Notes under the pieces: model-generated | What the model was told of the DNA's origin: nothing | What the model saw: the letters and a program-made list of their open reading frames with translations, nothing else | Databases searched by the model: none | Translations under genes and position numbers: made by a program | In this document: in pieces, positions 7,501 to 15,797 of the stretch | How the letters are laid out: every line of letters starts with the position of its first letter | Position numbering within the stretch: the first letter of the stretch is position 1 | Assembly: GCA_017634355.1 (NCBI GenBank) | Contig: JAGBNO010000024.1 | Location: 1-33,360 of the forward strand | Source: Lachnospiraceae bacterium | GTDB lineage: Bacteria; Bacillota; Clostridia; Lachnospirales; Lachnospiraceae | Direction: 5' to 3' | Length of the DNA: 33,360 nt

Positions 7501-8763
7501 ATGGGAATGACAATGTCACAGAAGATACTTGCAGACCACGCCCATCTGGAGAGCGTGAATGCGGGGCAGCTCATAGAGGCGGACTTAGACCTTGTGCTGG
7601 GCAATGACATCACTACCCCTGTGGCCATAAGGGTAATGGATGGAATAGATAAAAAGGAGGTCTTTGATAAGGATAAAATAGCACTTGTAATGGATCATTT
7701 TATTCCCAATAAGGACATAAAGTCTGCTGAGAACTGCAAGACCTGCAGAGAGTTTGCCCTGCGCCATGAGCTCAGCCACTACTATGATGTGGGGGCCATG
7801 GGCATAGAACATGCGCTGCTGCCTGAGCAGGGCCTTACGGTAGCTGGCGACCTCATTATAGGGGCTGATTCCCATACTTGCACTTATGGAGCCCTGGGGG
7901 CTTTCTCAACCGGCGTCGGCTCTACGGACATGGCGGCCGGCATGGCTACGGGAAAGGCCTGGTTCAAGGTGCCCTCTGCCATACGCTTCGTCCTGAAGGG
8001 CTCGCTCAATAAATGGGTGTCCGGCAAGGACGTGATACTGCATATTATAGGAAAGATAGGTGTGGACGGAGCCCTCTATCAGTCTATGGAATTTACAGGT
8101 GAGGGCGTGAAGAGCCTCTCCATGGACGACCGCTTCACTATAGCCAATATGGCCATAGAGGCCGGTGGAAAGAACGGCATATTCCCCGTGGACGAGGAGG
8201 CAATTTCCTATATGGAGGCACATGGGAAACGCCCGTACAAAGCCTACGAGGCCGATCCTGACGCGGAGTATGCGGCAGAGTATGAGATAGACCTATCAGC
8301 CCTAAAGAGCACGGTTGCATTCCCGCATCTTCCGTCTAATACCCGCACGGTAGATGAGATAGGGGAGAGGATAAAAATAGACCAGGCTGTGATAGGATCC
8401 TGCACCAATGGGCGGATTTCGGATATAAGAGTGGCGGCGGAGATAATCAAGGGCAAAAGGATAGCCCCCAATGTGCGCTGCATAGTTATTCCCGCAACCC
8501 AGGCCATATACCTGGAGGCATTGGAAAAGGGCTATATAAAGACCTTCATAGAGGCCGGAGCCATAGTTTCTACCCCTACTTGCGGGCCCTGCCTGGGCGG
8601 CTACATGGGCATACTTGCATCGGGGGAAAGGTGCGTGTCCACGACAAACAGGAACTTTGTGGGACGCATGGGGGCCGTGGATTCAGAACTCTACCTCGCA
8701 AGCCCTGCCGTTGCGGCCGCATCGGCCGTAAAAGGGTATATATGCGGCCCGGAGGAAAACTGA
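7501..8763 (+). CDS. leuC: 3-isopropylmalate dehydratase large subunit
   Basis: LeuC is the aconitase-type 4Fe-4S subunit that, with LeuD, isomerises 2-isopropylmalate to 3-isopropylmalate in leucine synthesis. At 420 aa it is the short (archaeal/clostridial, LeuC2) type. Cluster ligands are visible in GSCTNGR (C301) and [10 protein letters not shown] (C361, C364). [20 protein letters not shown] is the aconitase substrate-loop signature. The AGGAGG site at 7488-7493 fixes the start. leuD follows after 62 bases. leuA and leuB are not in the window, so another aconitase-type substrate (homoaconitate or 2,3-dimethylmalate type) cannot be ruled out. Confidence 0.9.
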   Translation: MGMTMSQKILADHAHLESVNAGQLIEADLDLVLGNDITTPVAIRVMDGIDKKEVFDKDKIALVMDHFIPNKDIKSAENCKTCREFALRHELSHYYDVGAMGIEHALLPEQGLTVAGDLIIGADSHTCTYGALGAFSTGVGSTDMAAGMATGKAWFKVPSAIRFVLKGSLNKWVSGKDVILHIIGKIGVDGALYQSMEFTGEGVKSLSMDDRFTIANMAIEAGGKNGIFPVDEEAISYMEAHGKRPYKAYEADPDAEYAAEYEIDLSALKSTVAFPHLPSNTRTVDEIGERIKIDQAVIGSCTNGRISDIRVAAEIIKGKRIAPNVRCIVIPATQAIYLEALEKGYIKTFIEAGAIVSTPTCGPCLGGYMGILASGERCVSTTNRNFVGRMGAVDSELYLASPAVAAASAVKGYICGPEEN

Positions 8764-8825
8764 TAGGGGTAATTCGTTAGTTTCAAAATAAATGTGTCAG
8801 TACACTGGGAAATAGAGGAGGTTTA

Positions 8826-9308
8826 ATGAATACTGAAGGAAGGGCGTTTAAGTACGGCGACAATGTGGACACTGATGTGATAATACCCGCAAGATACCTT
8901 AATATACAGGACAGGAAGGAGCTTGCGGGACATGCCATGGAAGACATAGACAAGGAATTCGTAAAGAAGGTGAAGAGCGGAGACATAGTCGTGGCGAGGA
9001 AGAACTTTGGCTGCGGGTCGTCGAGGGAACATGCTCCTCAGGTCTTGAAGGACTCAGGAGTAGGCTGCGTCATAGCGGATACCTTTGCCAGGATATTCTT
9101 TAGGAATGCCATAAATATAGGCCTCCCCATACTGGAGTGCCCTGAGGCGGCAGAGGGGATAAATAGCGGGGATGAGGTCAGCGTGGACTTCGACACTGGC
9201 GAGATAGTGGACAAGACTACAGGGAAGAGCTTCAGGGCAGAGCCATTTCCGGAGTTCATGCAGAAGATAATTGAGAAAAATGGGCTTGTAGGATATATAA
9301 ACTCTTAA
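8826..9308 (+). CDS. leuD: 3-isopropylmalate dehydratase small subunit
   Basis: LeuD is the swivelling-domain partner of LeuC. The 160-aa length is normal for the free-standing type. Diagnostic segments are the N-terminal [17 protein letters not shown], the [12 protein letters not shown] substrate-binding motif and [27 protein letters not shown] ribosome site lies at about 8814-8820. The gene follows leuC in the usual order. Confidence 0.92.
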   Translation: MNTEGRAFKYGDNVDTDVIIPARYLNIQDRKELAGHAMEDIDKEFVKKVKSGDIVVARKNFGCGSSREHAPQVLKDSGVGCVIADTFARIFFRNAINIGLPILECPEAAEGINSGDEVSVDFDTGEIVDKTTGKSFRAEPFPEFMQKIIEKNGLVGYINS

Positions 9309-9384
9309 GGCAGGGGGCAAGTCATGCCCGCTTCTTACGTGTGCCGTCCGGATAAAAATCTGCTGTGACGGGTTTTACGGAGGG

Positions 9385-9416
9385 TTTTTATGCGGCAATC
9401 CGCGGCCGCAAAAAAA
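9385..9416. repeat. Inverted repeat between leuD and uppP
   Basis: TTTTT-A-TGCGGC (9385-9396) pairs with GCCGCA-A-AAAAA (9405-9416), with an eight-base loop. The T run is upstream and the A run downstream, so it does not look like a classical terminator on either strand. It overlaps a possible 22-codon ORF (9390-9458) with a GGAGGG ribosome site. Confidence 0.5.
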
Positions 9417-9423
9417 CTGACGG

Positions 9424-9452
9424 TTAATATAAATGTTGTGTGCGGATATAAG
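9424..9452 (+). promoter_or_regulatory. Possible uppP-ftsK promoter
   Basis: TTAATA (9424-9429) and TATAAG (9447-9452) are separated by 17 bases, about 45 bases before the uppP start. The match is moderate. Confidence 0.35.
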
Positions 9453-9497
9453 TATTAGCGACATGCCGCTTTTAAGTCAGCTGCGGCAGAAAGAGGA

Positions 9498-10355
9498 ATG
9501 ATGAATGCGATAGAGGCCATACTCCTGGGGCTATTACAGGGGCTTACGGAATTCCTGCCGGTATCTTCTTCGGGGCACCTGGCGATTTTCCAGAATCTTT
9601 TTAACATAGGACAGGGAAGTGAAGACCTCTTCCTGTTTGATATACTGCTGCACCTGGGGACTCTCGTAGCCATTTTTGCGGCCTTCTATAAGGACATTTT
9701 CAAGATGATACTGGAGGGATTCGGCATAGTAGGCGATACGGTCGGAAACCTTATACGCATCATACAGAAGAAGAAAACAAAAAAGGTAATACGCACGGGA
9801 TACAGGAAGTTTGTGCTGATGATATTAATCTCCACTATTCCAACGGGCATAATAGGAGTGCTGCTTAAAGATATAGTGAAGGCCGCCAGCGCGACTCTCA
9901 TAATGCCGGGAATATTCCTTATCATGACTGCTGCGCTGCTCTTTATCGCAGACAGGTCGCCGGAGGGCTATAGCACGCCCAGGGACGCTTCCTACCTAAG
10001 CGCCTTCCTCATAGGGATAGGACAGGGGATTGCGACGCTGCCCGGAATTTCCCGCTCCGGAACCACCATGTCTGCCGGCATACTCTGCGGCTATGAGAAG
10101 AAGTTTGCGCTTCGCTACTCATTCATTATGTCCATACCGGCGGTTTTGGGGGCCTGTGTGCTGGAAATTTCTGATGCGCAGGGGCAGGAATTTAATCCCA
10201 TCTACCTCTTAGGCATGCTGGTGGCCGCTGTAGTGGGCTATGGTGCAATAAAGCTCATGCTGAATATTGTCAAGAATAAGAAATACGTCATTTTCTCCAT
10301 ATACTGCTTCATTATGGGGATAGTAGCTATTGTGGGTTCATTTATTAAGAAATGA
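9498..10355 (+). CDS. uppP: Undecaprenyl-diphosphatase
   Basis: UppP (BacA) dephosphorylates undecaprenyl pyrophosphate on the outer face of the membrane, recycling the lipid carrier for peptidoglycan; it also gives bacitracin tolerance. The 285-aa protein has many hydrophobic helices and both catalytic motifs: LTEFLPVSSSGHL near the N-terminus and GIGQGIATLPGISRSGTT in the middle. Two ATGs occur in a row; the AGAGGA directly before the first makes the second (9501, giving MNAIEAILLG) the likelier start. The stop overlaps ftsK by four bases (ATGA), so the two are coupled. Confidence 0.92.
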   Translation: MMNAIEAILLGLLQGLTEFLPVSSSGHLAIFQNLFNIGQGSEDLFLFDILLHLGTLVAIFAAFYKDIFKMILEGFGIVGDTVGNLIRIIQKKKTKKVIRTGYRKFVLMILISTIPTGIIGVLLKDIVKAASATLIMPGIFLIMTAALLFIADRSPEGYSTPRDASYLSAFLIGIGQGIATLPGISRSGTTMSAGILCGYEKKFALRYSFIMSIPAVLGACVLEISDAQGQEFNPIYLLGMLVAAVVGYGAIKLMLNIVKNKKYVIFSIYCFIMGIVAIVGSFIKK

Positions 10356-13300
10356 AGAAGAGCACGGCAAAAAAAAGTCCGGCGGTAAAGAAGCTGCCTA
10401 GGGATGTAGATTTAGCAAAGGACAGGGAGTCTGCGGATGGGGGGCTGCCTGAAGGGCTTGCGCTGGAGATAGTTTTCCTTGTGATAATGGCAATTTCCGT
10501 AGTGCTTTTACTCGGAAATTTCGGCCTTACCAGCGTATTCGGGGATGTTGTGAATTCATTCTTCTTCGGCCTTTTCGGGGCGATGCAGTATGTATTCCCC
10601 TTTGCCCTGTTTTTTGGCGCAGGCTTCTTTATTGCCAATAAAGGGAACAAGCGGGCCATGGTGAAGCTCCTGGCCGCTCTGGGGCTCTTTTTGCTATTGG
10701 GAATGCTTTTACAGTGCTTTGCCTCAGGGGAATATCACGATGAAGCATATCCTTCTGTCTATGATTTTTCCCTTGCAACTAAAAAGGGCGGCGGGGTGCT
10801 GCTGGGCGGGCCCTACGAGCTTTTAAGCAGCGCCATAGGCACTGCGGGGAGCGTGGCCCTCATCATAGCATTGGCTATTTTCTGCATCATACTGATAACG
10901 GGTAAATCCTTCTTTAAACTGATGAAGGCACTATCCGAGAATGTCGGGGCCCTGGCCGCAAGGGAGAAGGACGAATGGGAAAAGGACAGGGAAGTCATGC
11001 GCGAGGAACGCGCGCTCCGAAAGGAGAGCCTTATGGAAGAGCGCTCCCTGAGGAGAGAAAAAAAGAGGGAGGAGAGAAGAAATAATGCCCATAAGGAGAG
11101 GGACAGGCGCGCAAGGGAGCTAATGGACCTGCGTGTCGGCGGAGATGGCGATACGGAGGAGAATAGGCAGGGAATGGAGGCCGAGCCCTTCCCTGCGGAT
11201 GTGAATAGCGGTGCGCAGACCGACTATACAAGTGATCCTGTACCTTATGACGAGGGCAGCCTGGAGGCTCCTGCGTGGACTGATTCTAAGTATAAAAAGA
11301 ATACCCAGAGCTATTCACCTTTCTCGCTTAACCCCATAGGCCATAAAAAGCCTGAATACAAAGAAAAGTCAGCAGTTGATGTATATAGGGAGAGTGAAGA
11401 AGAAAAGGGTAAAAGGGAAAAGGCGGCCGCGCCAAGCGACCCGTTCACGGACGAGCTCCTTTCCATGGCGAGATCTTCGGTAAATCTAAAGGAATCTGAT
11501 ATTTCAGGGCCTAAGCCCGCATATCACAAGAAGGAGCTCCTGGACATGCATGAGATAGTCTGGGGAGATGAGGAGGAGCTTAGGCCGTATGACGGCATGG
11601 CAAGTGATGAAATGCCCTATGACGCCGATGAAGTCGTGGAAGAGCCCGACTACGGCGGGAATGTGGTTAGCTTTACCGAGCACCTCTTAAAAAGCGGAAA
11701 CAGGAATACTTCCGATACAAAGGAGGACAGGACAGCTTATGGAGGTGTAGTGAGGTGGAACGGTTTAGGGAAGGAGAGTGCAAATAGCGGCACGGATAAA
11801 AAGACTATCGCTTTTGAAAGTATAGCCGAGGGAGAGGATAGGGAATTAGTTTCTTACGCAGGGGGAGAAACTTCCGATAAGTGGTATAATGAGAAAGGCG
11901 CCAGCGGAGGCGGCAGTTCACGGGAGAATGGGCTTTATGAAAAAGCCTACGAAGATTCAGGCCATGGATTAGAAGAAAAAGCCAGCGGAAACCCTGACAA
12001 TGGATTACAGGAAAAGGCCTACGAAGATTACAGCCATGGAGAAGAAAAAGCCAGCGGAAACTTTGACTATGGAACGCAGGAAAATACCTCATATATGCTG
12101 CATGAAGAAGAGCCCAGAAATGTTTATGAGGATTTAGATGGCGGCTCTGACCCCGATGAGGAGGACGAGTATATAGATGACGAGGAGTGGGAGGAGCTGC
12201 AGAGGGCGCTTTCTGAACCTGCGCCGGTTAAGAGGAAGATTGCAGAGCCTGAGCCGTCTAATAATAAAGCGGGAGTATACAGCATTCCGCAGTATGAGCG
12301 TGAAAAGCCCATATACCCCTATATAGATACCATAAGGGGAGAGGCGCCGCCCAGGGAATTATTTGCTGAGAAAAAGCCTGTCCCCAGCGTGCCTATTGAA
12401 GTCCATGAGAAGAAGGATTACCTTGCGGACTACGTTCTGCCTCCGGCGGACATACTGGAGCCAGGGAAAAAGGTTGCCATGGAGTCTGAGATGGAGTTAA
12501 AGACGACCGCAGACAAGCTGGAGCATACCTTAAAGAGCTTTGGCGTACAGGTCAAGATGCTGGGCTCCATACAGGGTCCCACCGTCACCCGCTATGAGAT
12601 GCAGCCCGAAGAGGGGGTAAAGGTAAATAAGATACTTTCCCTTGCGGATGACATACAGCTGAACCTGGCCGCCATGGATATTAGGATAGAGGCCCCCATA
12701 CCTGGGAAGGCCGCCATAGGAATAGAGATACCTAATAAGGTCAATGAGACGGTTATGCTGAGGGACCTTCTGGAGAGCGAGGAATTCCAGAGCGCCAAGT
12801 CCAAGCTTTCCTTTGCCGTAGGAAAGAACATAGGCGGAAAAACAGTCGTTTTTGACATAGCCAAGATGCCGCATCTGCTCATTGCAGGCTCCACAGGCTC
12901 AGGAAAATCTGTATGTATAAATACAATTATAATCAGCATCCTAAGCAAGGCTAGGCCGGATGAAGTAAAAATGATACTCATAGACCCCAAGGTCGTGGAG
13001 CTGTCTGTCTACAATGGCCTGCCGCACCTCTTAACCCCTGTGGTGACGGAGGCCCAGAAGGCCGCCGGCGCACTTAAGTGGGGCGTGGCGGAGATGGAGA
13101 AGAGGTACCGCCTTTTTGCCGAGATAGGCGTAAGGAACATGAAGGGCTACAATGCCAAGGTTCCGGAGCTAAATAGGGATGGGGTGACACAGAAGAACGG
13201 TGAGCCTTATGAGCTTATGCCCCAGGTAGTGATAGTGGTGGATGAGCTTGCGGACCTTATGATGGTGGCAAAGTCGGATGTGGAGACTTCCATCTGCCGT

Positions 13301-14002
13301 CTTACGCAGCTGGCGAGGGCGGCCGGCATACACCTCATCATCGCTACACAGAGGCCCTCTGTAGATGTCATTACCGGCCTCATTAAGGCCAATATGCCAA
13401 GCCGCATAGCCTTTGCCGTTTCATCGGGGGTGGACTCCCGCACGATACTGGATAGCTATGGGGCAGAAAAGCTGCTGGGGAAGGGCGACATGCTATTCTA
13501 CCCCCAGGGGGTCAGCAGGCCTGAGAGGGTGCAGGGCGCATTCGTGTCAGACGAGGATGTGCAGAAGCTGACCGACTTTATAAGGGAAGAATGGGGCGGA
13601 GCAGACAGCGATACAGTTGACATAAGTTCAGAAATAGAAGCCTATGACTCCTCTACAAACGGGAAAAATGCTGAACAGGAGCCTGAAAATGCTCCTGAGG
13701 ACGACAGGGACCAGTATTTCGAAGAGGCTGGCCGCTTCATTATAGATAAAAAGAAAGCCTCCATAGGGCAGCTCCAGAGAGTATTTAAGATAGGCTTTAA
13801 CAGGGCCGCCCGCATTATGGACCAGCTTGCTGAAGCAGGGGTCGTGAGCGGAGAAGACGGCACGAAGGCCAGGCAGATTCTCATGAGCGCAGGGGAATTC
13901 GAGGCCATGCTGAATGGCGGATATGTGGAAGCGGACGATGATGATGAGGATGATGGCAGTGGCAGTGGGATACCTGATCTCTCAGCCCTCTATCCGAACT
14001 GA
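10352..14002 (+). CDS. ftsK: DNA translocase FtsK/SpoIIIE family
   Basis: A membrane-anchored ATPase that pumps chromosomal DNA through the closing septum. At 1216 aa it is longer than usual (about 750-900). Order: four N-terminal membrane helices (about residues 30-190); a very long charged, acidic linker (about 200-690) with a tandem repeat at 11930-12070; an alpha domain; the RecA-like motor with Walker A GSTGSGKS (about residue 846) and Walker B VVIVVDELADL (D964); and a C-terminal winged-helix gamma domain for KOPS/SRS recognition (about 1120-1190). SpoIIIE and FtsK are hard to separate by sequence alone. It overlaps uppP by four bases. No SD precedes the start apart from the coupling. 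Confidence 0.92.
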   Translation: MKKSTAKKSPAVKKLPRDVDLAKDRESADGGLPEGLALEIVFLVIMAISVVLLLGNFGLTSVFGDVVNSFFFGLFGAMQYVFPFALFFGAGFFIANKGNKRAMVKLLAALGLFLLLGMLLQCFASGEYHDEAYPSVYDFSLATKKGGGVLLGGPYELLSSAIGTAGSVALIIALAIFCIILITGKSFFKLMKALSENVGALAAREKDEWEKDREVMREERALRKESLMEERSLRREKKREERRNNAHKERDRRARELMDLRVGGDGDTEENRQGMEAEPFPADVNSGAQTDYTSDPVPYDEGSLEAPAWTDSKYKKNTQSYSPFSLNPIGHKKPEYKEKSAVDVYRESEEEKGKREKAAAPSDPFTDELLSMARSSVNLKESDISGPKPAYHKKELLDMHEIVWGDEEELRPYDGMASDEMPYDADEVVEEPDYGGNVVSFTEHLLKSGNRNTSDTKEDRTAYGGVVRWNGLGKESANSGTDKKTIAFESIAEGEDRELVSYAGGETSDKWYNEKGASGGGSSRENGLYEKAYEDSGHGLEEKASGNPDNGLQEKAYEDYSHGEEKASGNFDYGTQENTSYMLHEEEPRNVYEDLDGGSDPDEEDEYIDDEEWEELQRALSEPAPVKRKIAEPEPSNNKAGVYSIPQYEREKPIYPYIDTIRGEAPPRELFAEKKPVPSVPIEVHEKKDYLADYVLPPADILEPGKKVAMESEMELKTTADKLEHTLKSFGVQVKMLGSIQGPTVTRYEMQPEEGVKVNKILSLADDIQLNLAAMDIRIEAPIPGKAAIGIEIPNKVNETVMLRDLLESEEFQSAKSKLSFAVGKNIGGKTVVFDIAKMPHLLIAGSTGSGKSVCINTIIISILSKARPDEVKMILIDPKVVELSVYNGLPHLLTPVVTEAQKAAGALKWGVAEMEKRYRLFAEIGVRNMKGYNAKVPELNRDGVTQKNGEPYELMPQVVIVVDELADLMMVAKSDVETSICRLTQLARAAGIHLIIATQRPSVDVITGLIKANMPSRIAFAVSSGVDSRTILDSYGAEKLLGKGDMLFYPQGVSRPERVQGAFVSDEDVQKLTDFIREEWGGADSDTVDISSEIEAYDSSTNGKNAEQEPENAPEDDRDQYFEEAGRFIIDKKKASIGQLQRVFKIGFNRAARIMDQLAEAGVVSGEDGTKARQILMSAGEFEAMLNGGYVEADDDDEDDGSGSGIPDLSALYPN
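11930..12070 (+). repeat. Tandem repeat in the ftsK linker (72 + 69 bp)
   Basis: Two adjacent coding units, 11930-12001 and 12002-12070, encode 24- and 23-residue versions of GLxEKAYEDxxHG-EEKASGNxDx. A third unit begins at 12071 (GTQEN) and breaks down. The DNA is highly similar between units, suggesting recent duplication in a disordered linker. Confidence 0.75.
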
Positions 14003-14011
14003 ACTCATAGA

Positions 14012-14072
14012 ATGATGATGGGGTCAAAATCTGAGGGCGTGAACCCTCTGACGGTGAGAGTTTGCGCCCTGG
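14012..14072. repeat. CTGAGGGC-type hairpin repeat, copy 1
   Basis: A hairpin at 14031-14072 has arms CTGAGGGCGTGAACCCTC and GAGAGTTTGCGCCCTGG around a 7-base loop. Its first 20 bases match the reverse strand of 16803-16822 at 19 of 20 positions, so it is a dispersed palindromic repeat. It is preceded by ATGATGATGGGGTCAAAAT, a motif also seen near 16845 and 19620. It lies between ftsK and the zinc-ribbon gene. Confidence 0.7.
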
Positions 14073-14104
14073 AATATGCGTATAGATTATATATTTAAGA
14101 GAAA

Positions 14105-15574
14105 ATGATTTGTCCAAAATGTGGGAAAGAAATCCCGGAAGATAAGGTTTTCTGCCTGTCCTGCGGCCATGCGGTGCAGATAGTGCCGGACTATGAGGTG
14201 GACCTGGAAGAGAGCATAGCGGAAACCAGGAGCGACATGGCGGACGTGCTGGACAGCCTTTTCTTTAAGGATGGCAGCCGCAGGGTATCCGAGGGCACTG
14301 CGGAAATGCCGTGGCTTAAGGAGAAGCTTAAGTTCATACGCACGGCCTCCCTTCTCCTATGGATAATGTTGATAGCCATAGTTCTTGCCCTTTTCTTCCT
14401 GGGGAGCATGATATACAGGCGGACCACAGAAAAGGTTAACCATATAGCAGAGGCAGAGAAGCTCTATGCGGAAGGGAAATATGAGGAGGCGGCCGCCTTT
14501 TATGACGAGGTTTTCAAAAAGAGCGGGGAGGGGGAAGAGGATAAGGAACTGCTTTTCAGCGAACAGCTGAACTATGCCGACAGCCTGAAGCACATAGGAA
14601 GGAAAGAGGACGCAGAGGACATATTAAGGAATATTATTTCAGAAGACCCGCAGAATGACGGTGCATACCAAAGCCTTATACTGCTTTATAAAGATGAAGG
14701 CAGGAATGAGGACATAAACCGTCTCTTGGGAAGCTGCAGGGACGAGGAGATCTACGGGCGATATGCCGACTATATGACCATGCCGCCCTTATTTTCAGCG
14801 GCCGGCGGCAAATATGTGGACAGGGTGCGGCTGGAACTCATGAGCGAGAATGACGGCGCAATTTACTACACCCTGGACGGGAGCATTCCAAACGAGGATT
14901 CGGAGCTCTATACCGGCCCTATACTCATAGACGCAGGCGAGACAACGGTTACAGCCATATTTGAGAATCCTTATAATATGGCCTCTATACCGGTACACAG
15001 AATTTATGAGGTGGAGTTTGAAGCGCCGGAAGCGCCGGAGATTACCCCTGCATCGGGGCGCTATGGGGAGCCCAAATATATATCGGCCACAGTGCCGGAG
15101 GACTGCCTTGTCTATTATACGGAGGATGGCAGCACACCTACAGAGGAATCCCTGCCTTACTCGGCTGGGGAGCTCATAGCCATGCCGCTTGGGAAGAGCA
15201 CGCTCTCTTTTGTGGCAATATCTGGCAGGGGGGTGTCCAGCAATGTGGTTTCTGAGGAATATTCTCTCAGTATTCCGGCTATATGCAGTCCAGAGGATGC
15301 GGTAAACTATGTCACTGCCTCCCTCACGGCAACGGGTTTTTTGAATAATGTAAATGGCGCCAAGAGCGGCGTGGACGGGCATTACCGTTATAAGAGCACA
15401 AGGGCCGCAAAAGAGGGCAGCAGGACTTATTATATAGTGGAAGAGTTTTTGGAGGACAGCTCAGGAGAGGCCTCCCTTACAGGCAGCTACTATGCAGTGG
15501 ACGTGATCAGCTGTATGATGTACAGGGCGAAGAGGGGGCCTGACGGGCGGTTTATGTATACGCTGTTTTATTAA
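14105..15574 (+). CDS. Zinc-ribbon, single-TM, TPR protein with chitobiase C-terminal-type repeats
   Basis: A 489-aa multidomain protein. Residues 3-21 form a zinc ribbon (CPKC...CLSC). One membrane helix follows at about 78-100. TPR-like helical repeats at about 115-215 include AEKLYAEGKYEEAAAFYDEV. Two beta-sandwich units of the CHB_HEX_C type follow, recognisable by IYYTLDGSIPNEDSELYTGP and VYYTEDGSTPTEESLPY. The C-terminal 90 residues are unassigned. The ribbon is predicted cytoplasmic and the rest extracytoplasmic. The ribosome site is weak (AAGAGA). No enzyme motif is visible; a scaffold or envelope-sensing role is only a guess. Confidence 0.75.
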   Translation: MICPKCGKEIPEDKVFCLSCGHAVQIVPDYEVDLEESIAETRSDMADVLDSLFFKDGSRRVSEGTAEMPWLKEKLKFIRTASLLLWIMLIAIVLALFFLGSMIYRRTTEKVNHIAEAEKLYAEGKYEEAAAFYDEVFKKSGEGEEDKELLFSEQLNYADSLKHIGRKEDAEDILRNIISEDPQNDGAYQSLILLYKDEGRNEDINRLLGSCRDEEIYGRYADYMTMPPLFSAAGGKYVDRVRLELMSENDGAIYYTLDGSIPNEDSELYTGPILIDAGETTVTAIFENPYNMASIPVHRIYEVEFEAPEAPEITPASGRYGEPKYISATVPEDCLVYYTEDGSTPTEESLPYSAGELIAMPLGKSTLSFVAISGRGVSSNVVSEEYSLSIPAICSPEDAVNYVTASLTATGFLNNVNGAKSGVDGHYRYKSTRAAKEGSRTYYIVEEFLEDSSGEASLTGSYYAVDVISCMMYRAKRGPDGRFMYTLFY

Positions 15575-15610
15575 CTCCCGTTTTACCTCTGTGTGTCCCC
15601 CTGAAGCTGC

Positions 15611-15628
15611 TTGTGCAAAATTGCACAA
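15611..15628. promoter_or_regulatory. Operator-like palindrome upstream of the HD-domain gene
   Basis: TTGTGCAA (15611-15618) and TTGCACAA (15621-15628) are perfect inverted repeats with a two-base spacer. This 18-bp dyad is the right size for a dimeric regulator site. It sits about 170 bases before the HD-domain gene and about 50 bases before a MITE-like repeat. Confidence 0.5.
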
Positions 15629-15662
15629 AGAAGTTATTTATGAATGTCGTTACTGAGCATAA

Positions 15663-15782
15663 TATAGGAAACAAATTAAGAAATTGCGCCATTAGGAGCT
15701 GCTAATGCCAAAAGCAGGGCATTAATGCCAAAAGCGGGTATTGTTGCTCCTGATTAGGCAATTACTAAATTCGTTTCCTATA
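15663..15782. mobile_element. MITE-like palindromic element, copy 1 (120 bp)
   Basis: The ends are TATAGGAAACAAATT and AATTCGTTTCCTATA. The imperfect inverted repeat extends about 37 bases inward to AGGAGC/GCTCCT. The middle has two copies of AATGCCAAAAGC. A second, shorter copy lies inverted at 32922-33015. TA at both outer ends suggests the TA target duplication of Tc1/mariner (IS630)-type elements. No ORF is inside. The element ends just before the AAAAGGAGA ribosome site of the HD-domain gene, so it probably lies in that gene's 5' leader. Confidence 0.75.
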
Positions 15783-15797
15783 AAAGGAGAATGAATC

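Noticed and set aside
14795..15382. 195-codon minus-strand ORF
   Set aside because: Antisense to the TPR/CHB_HEX_C gene; Arg/His-rich shadow translation without a ribosome site.
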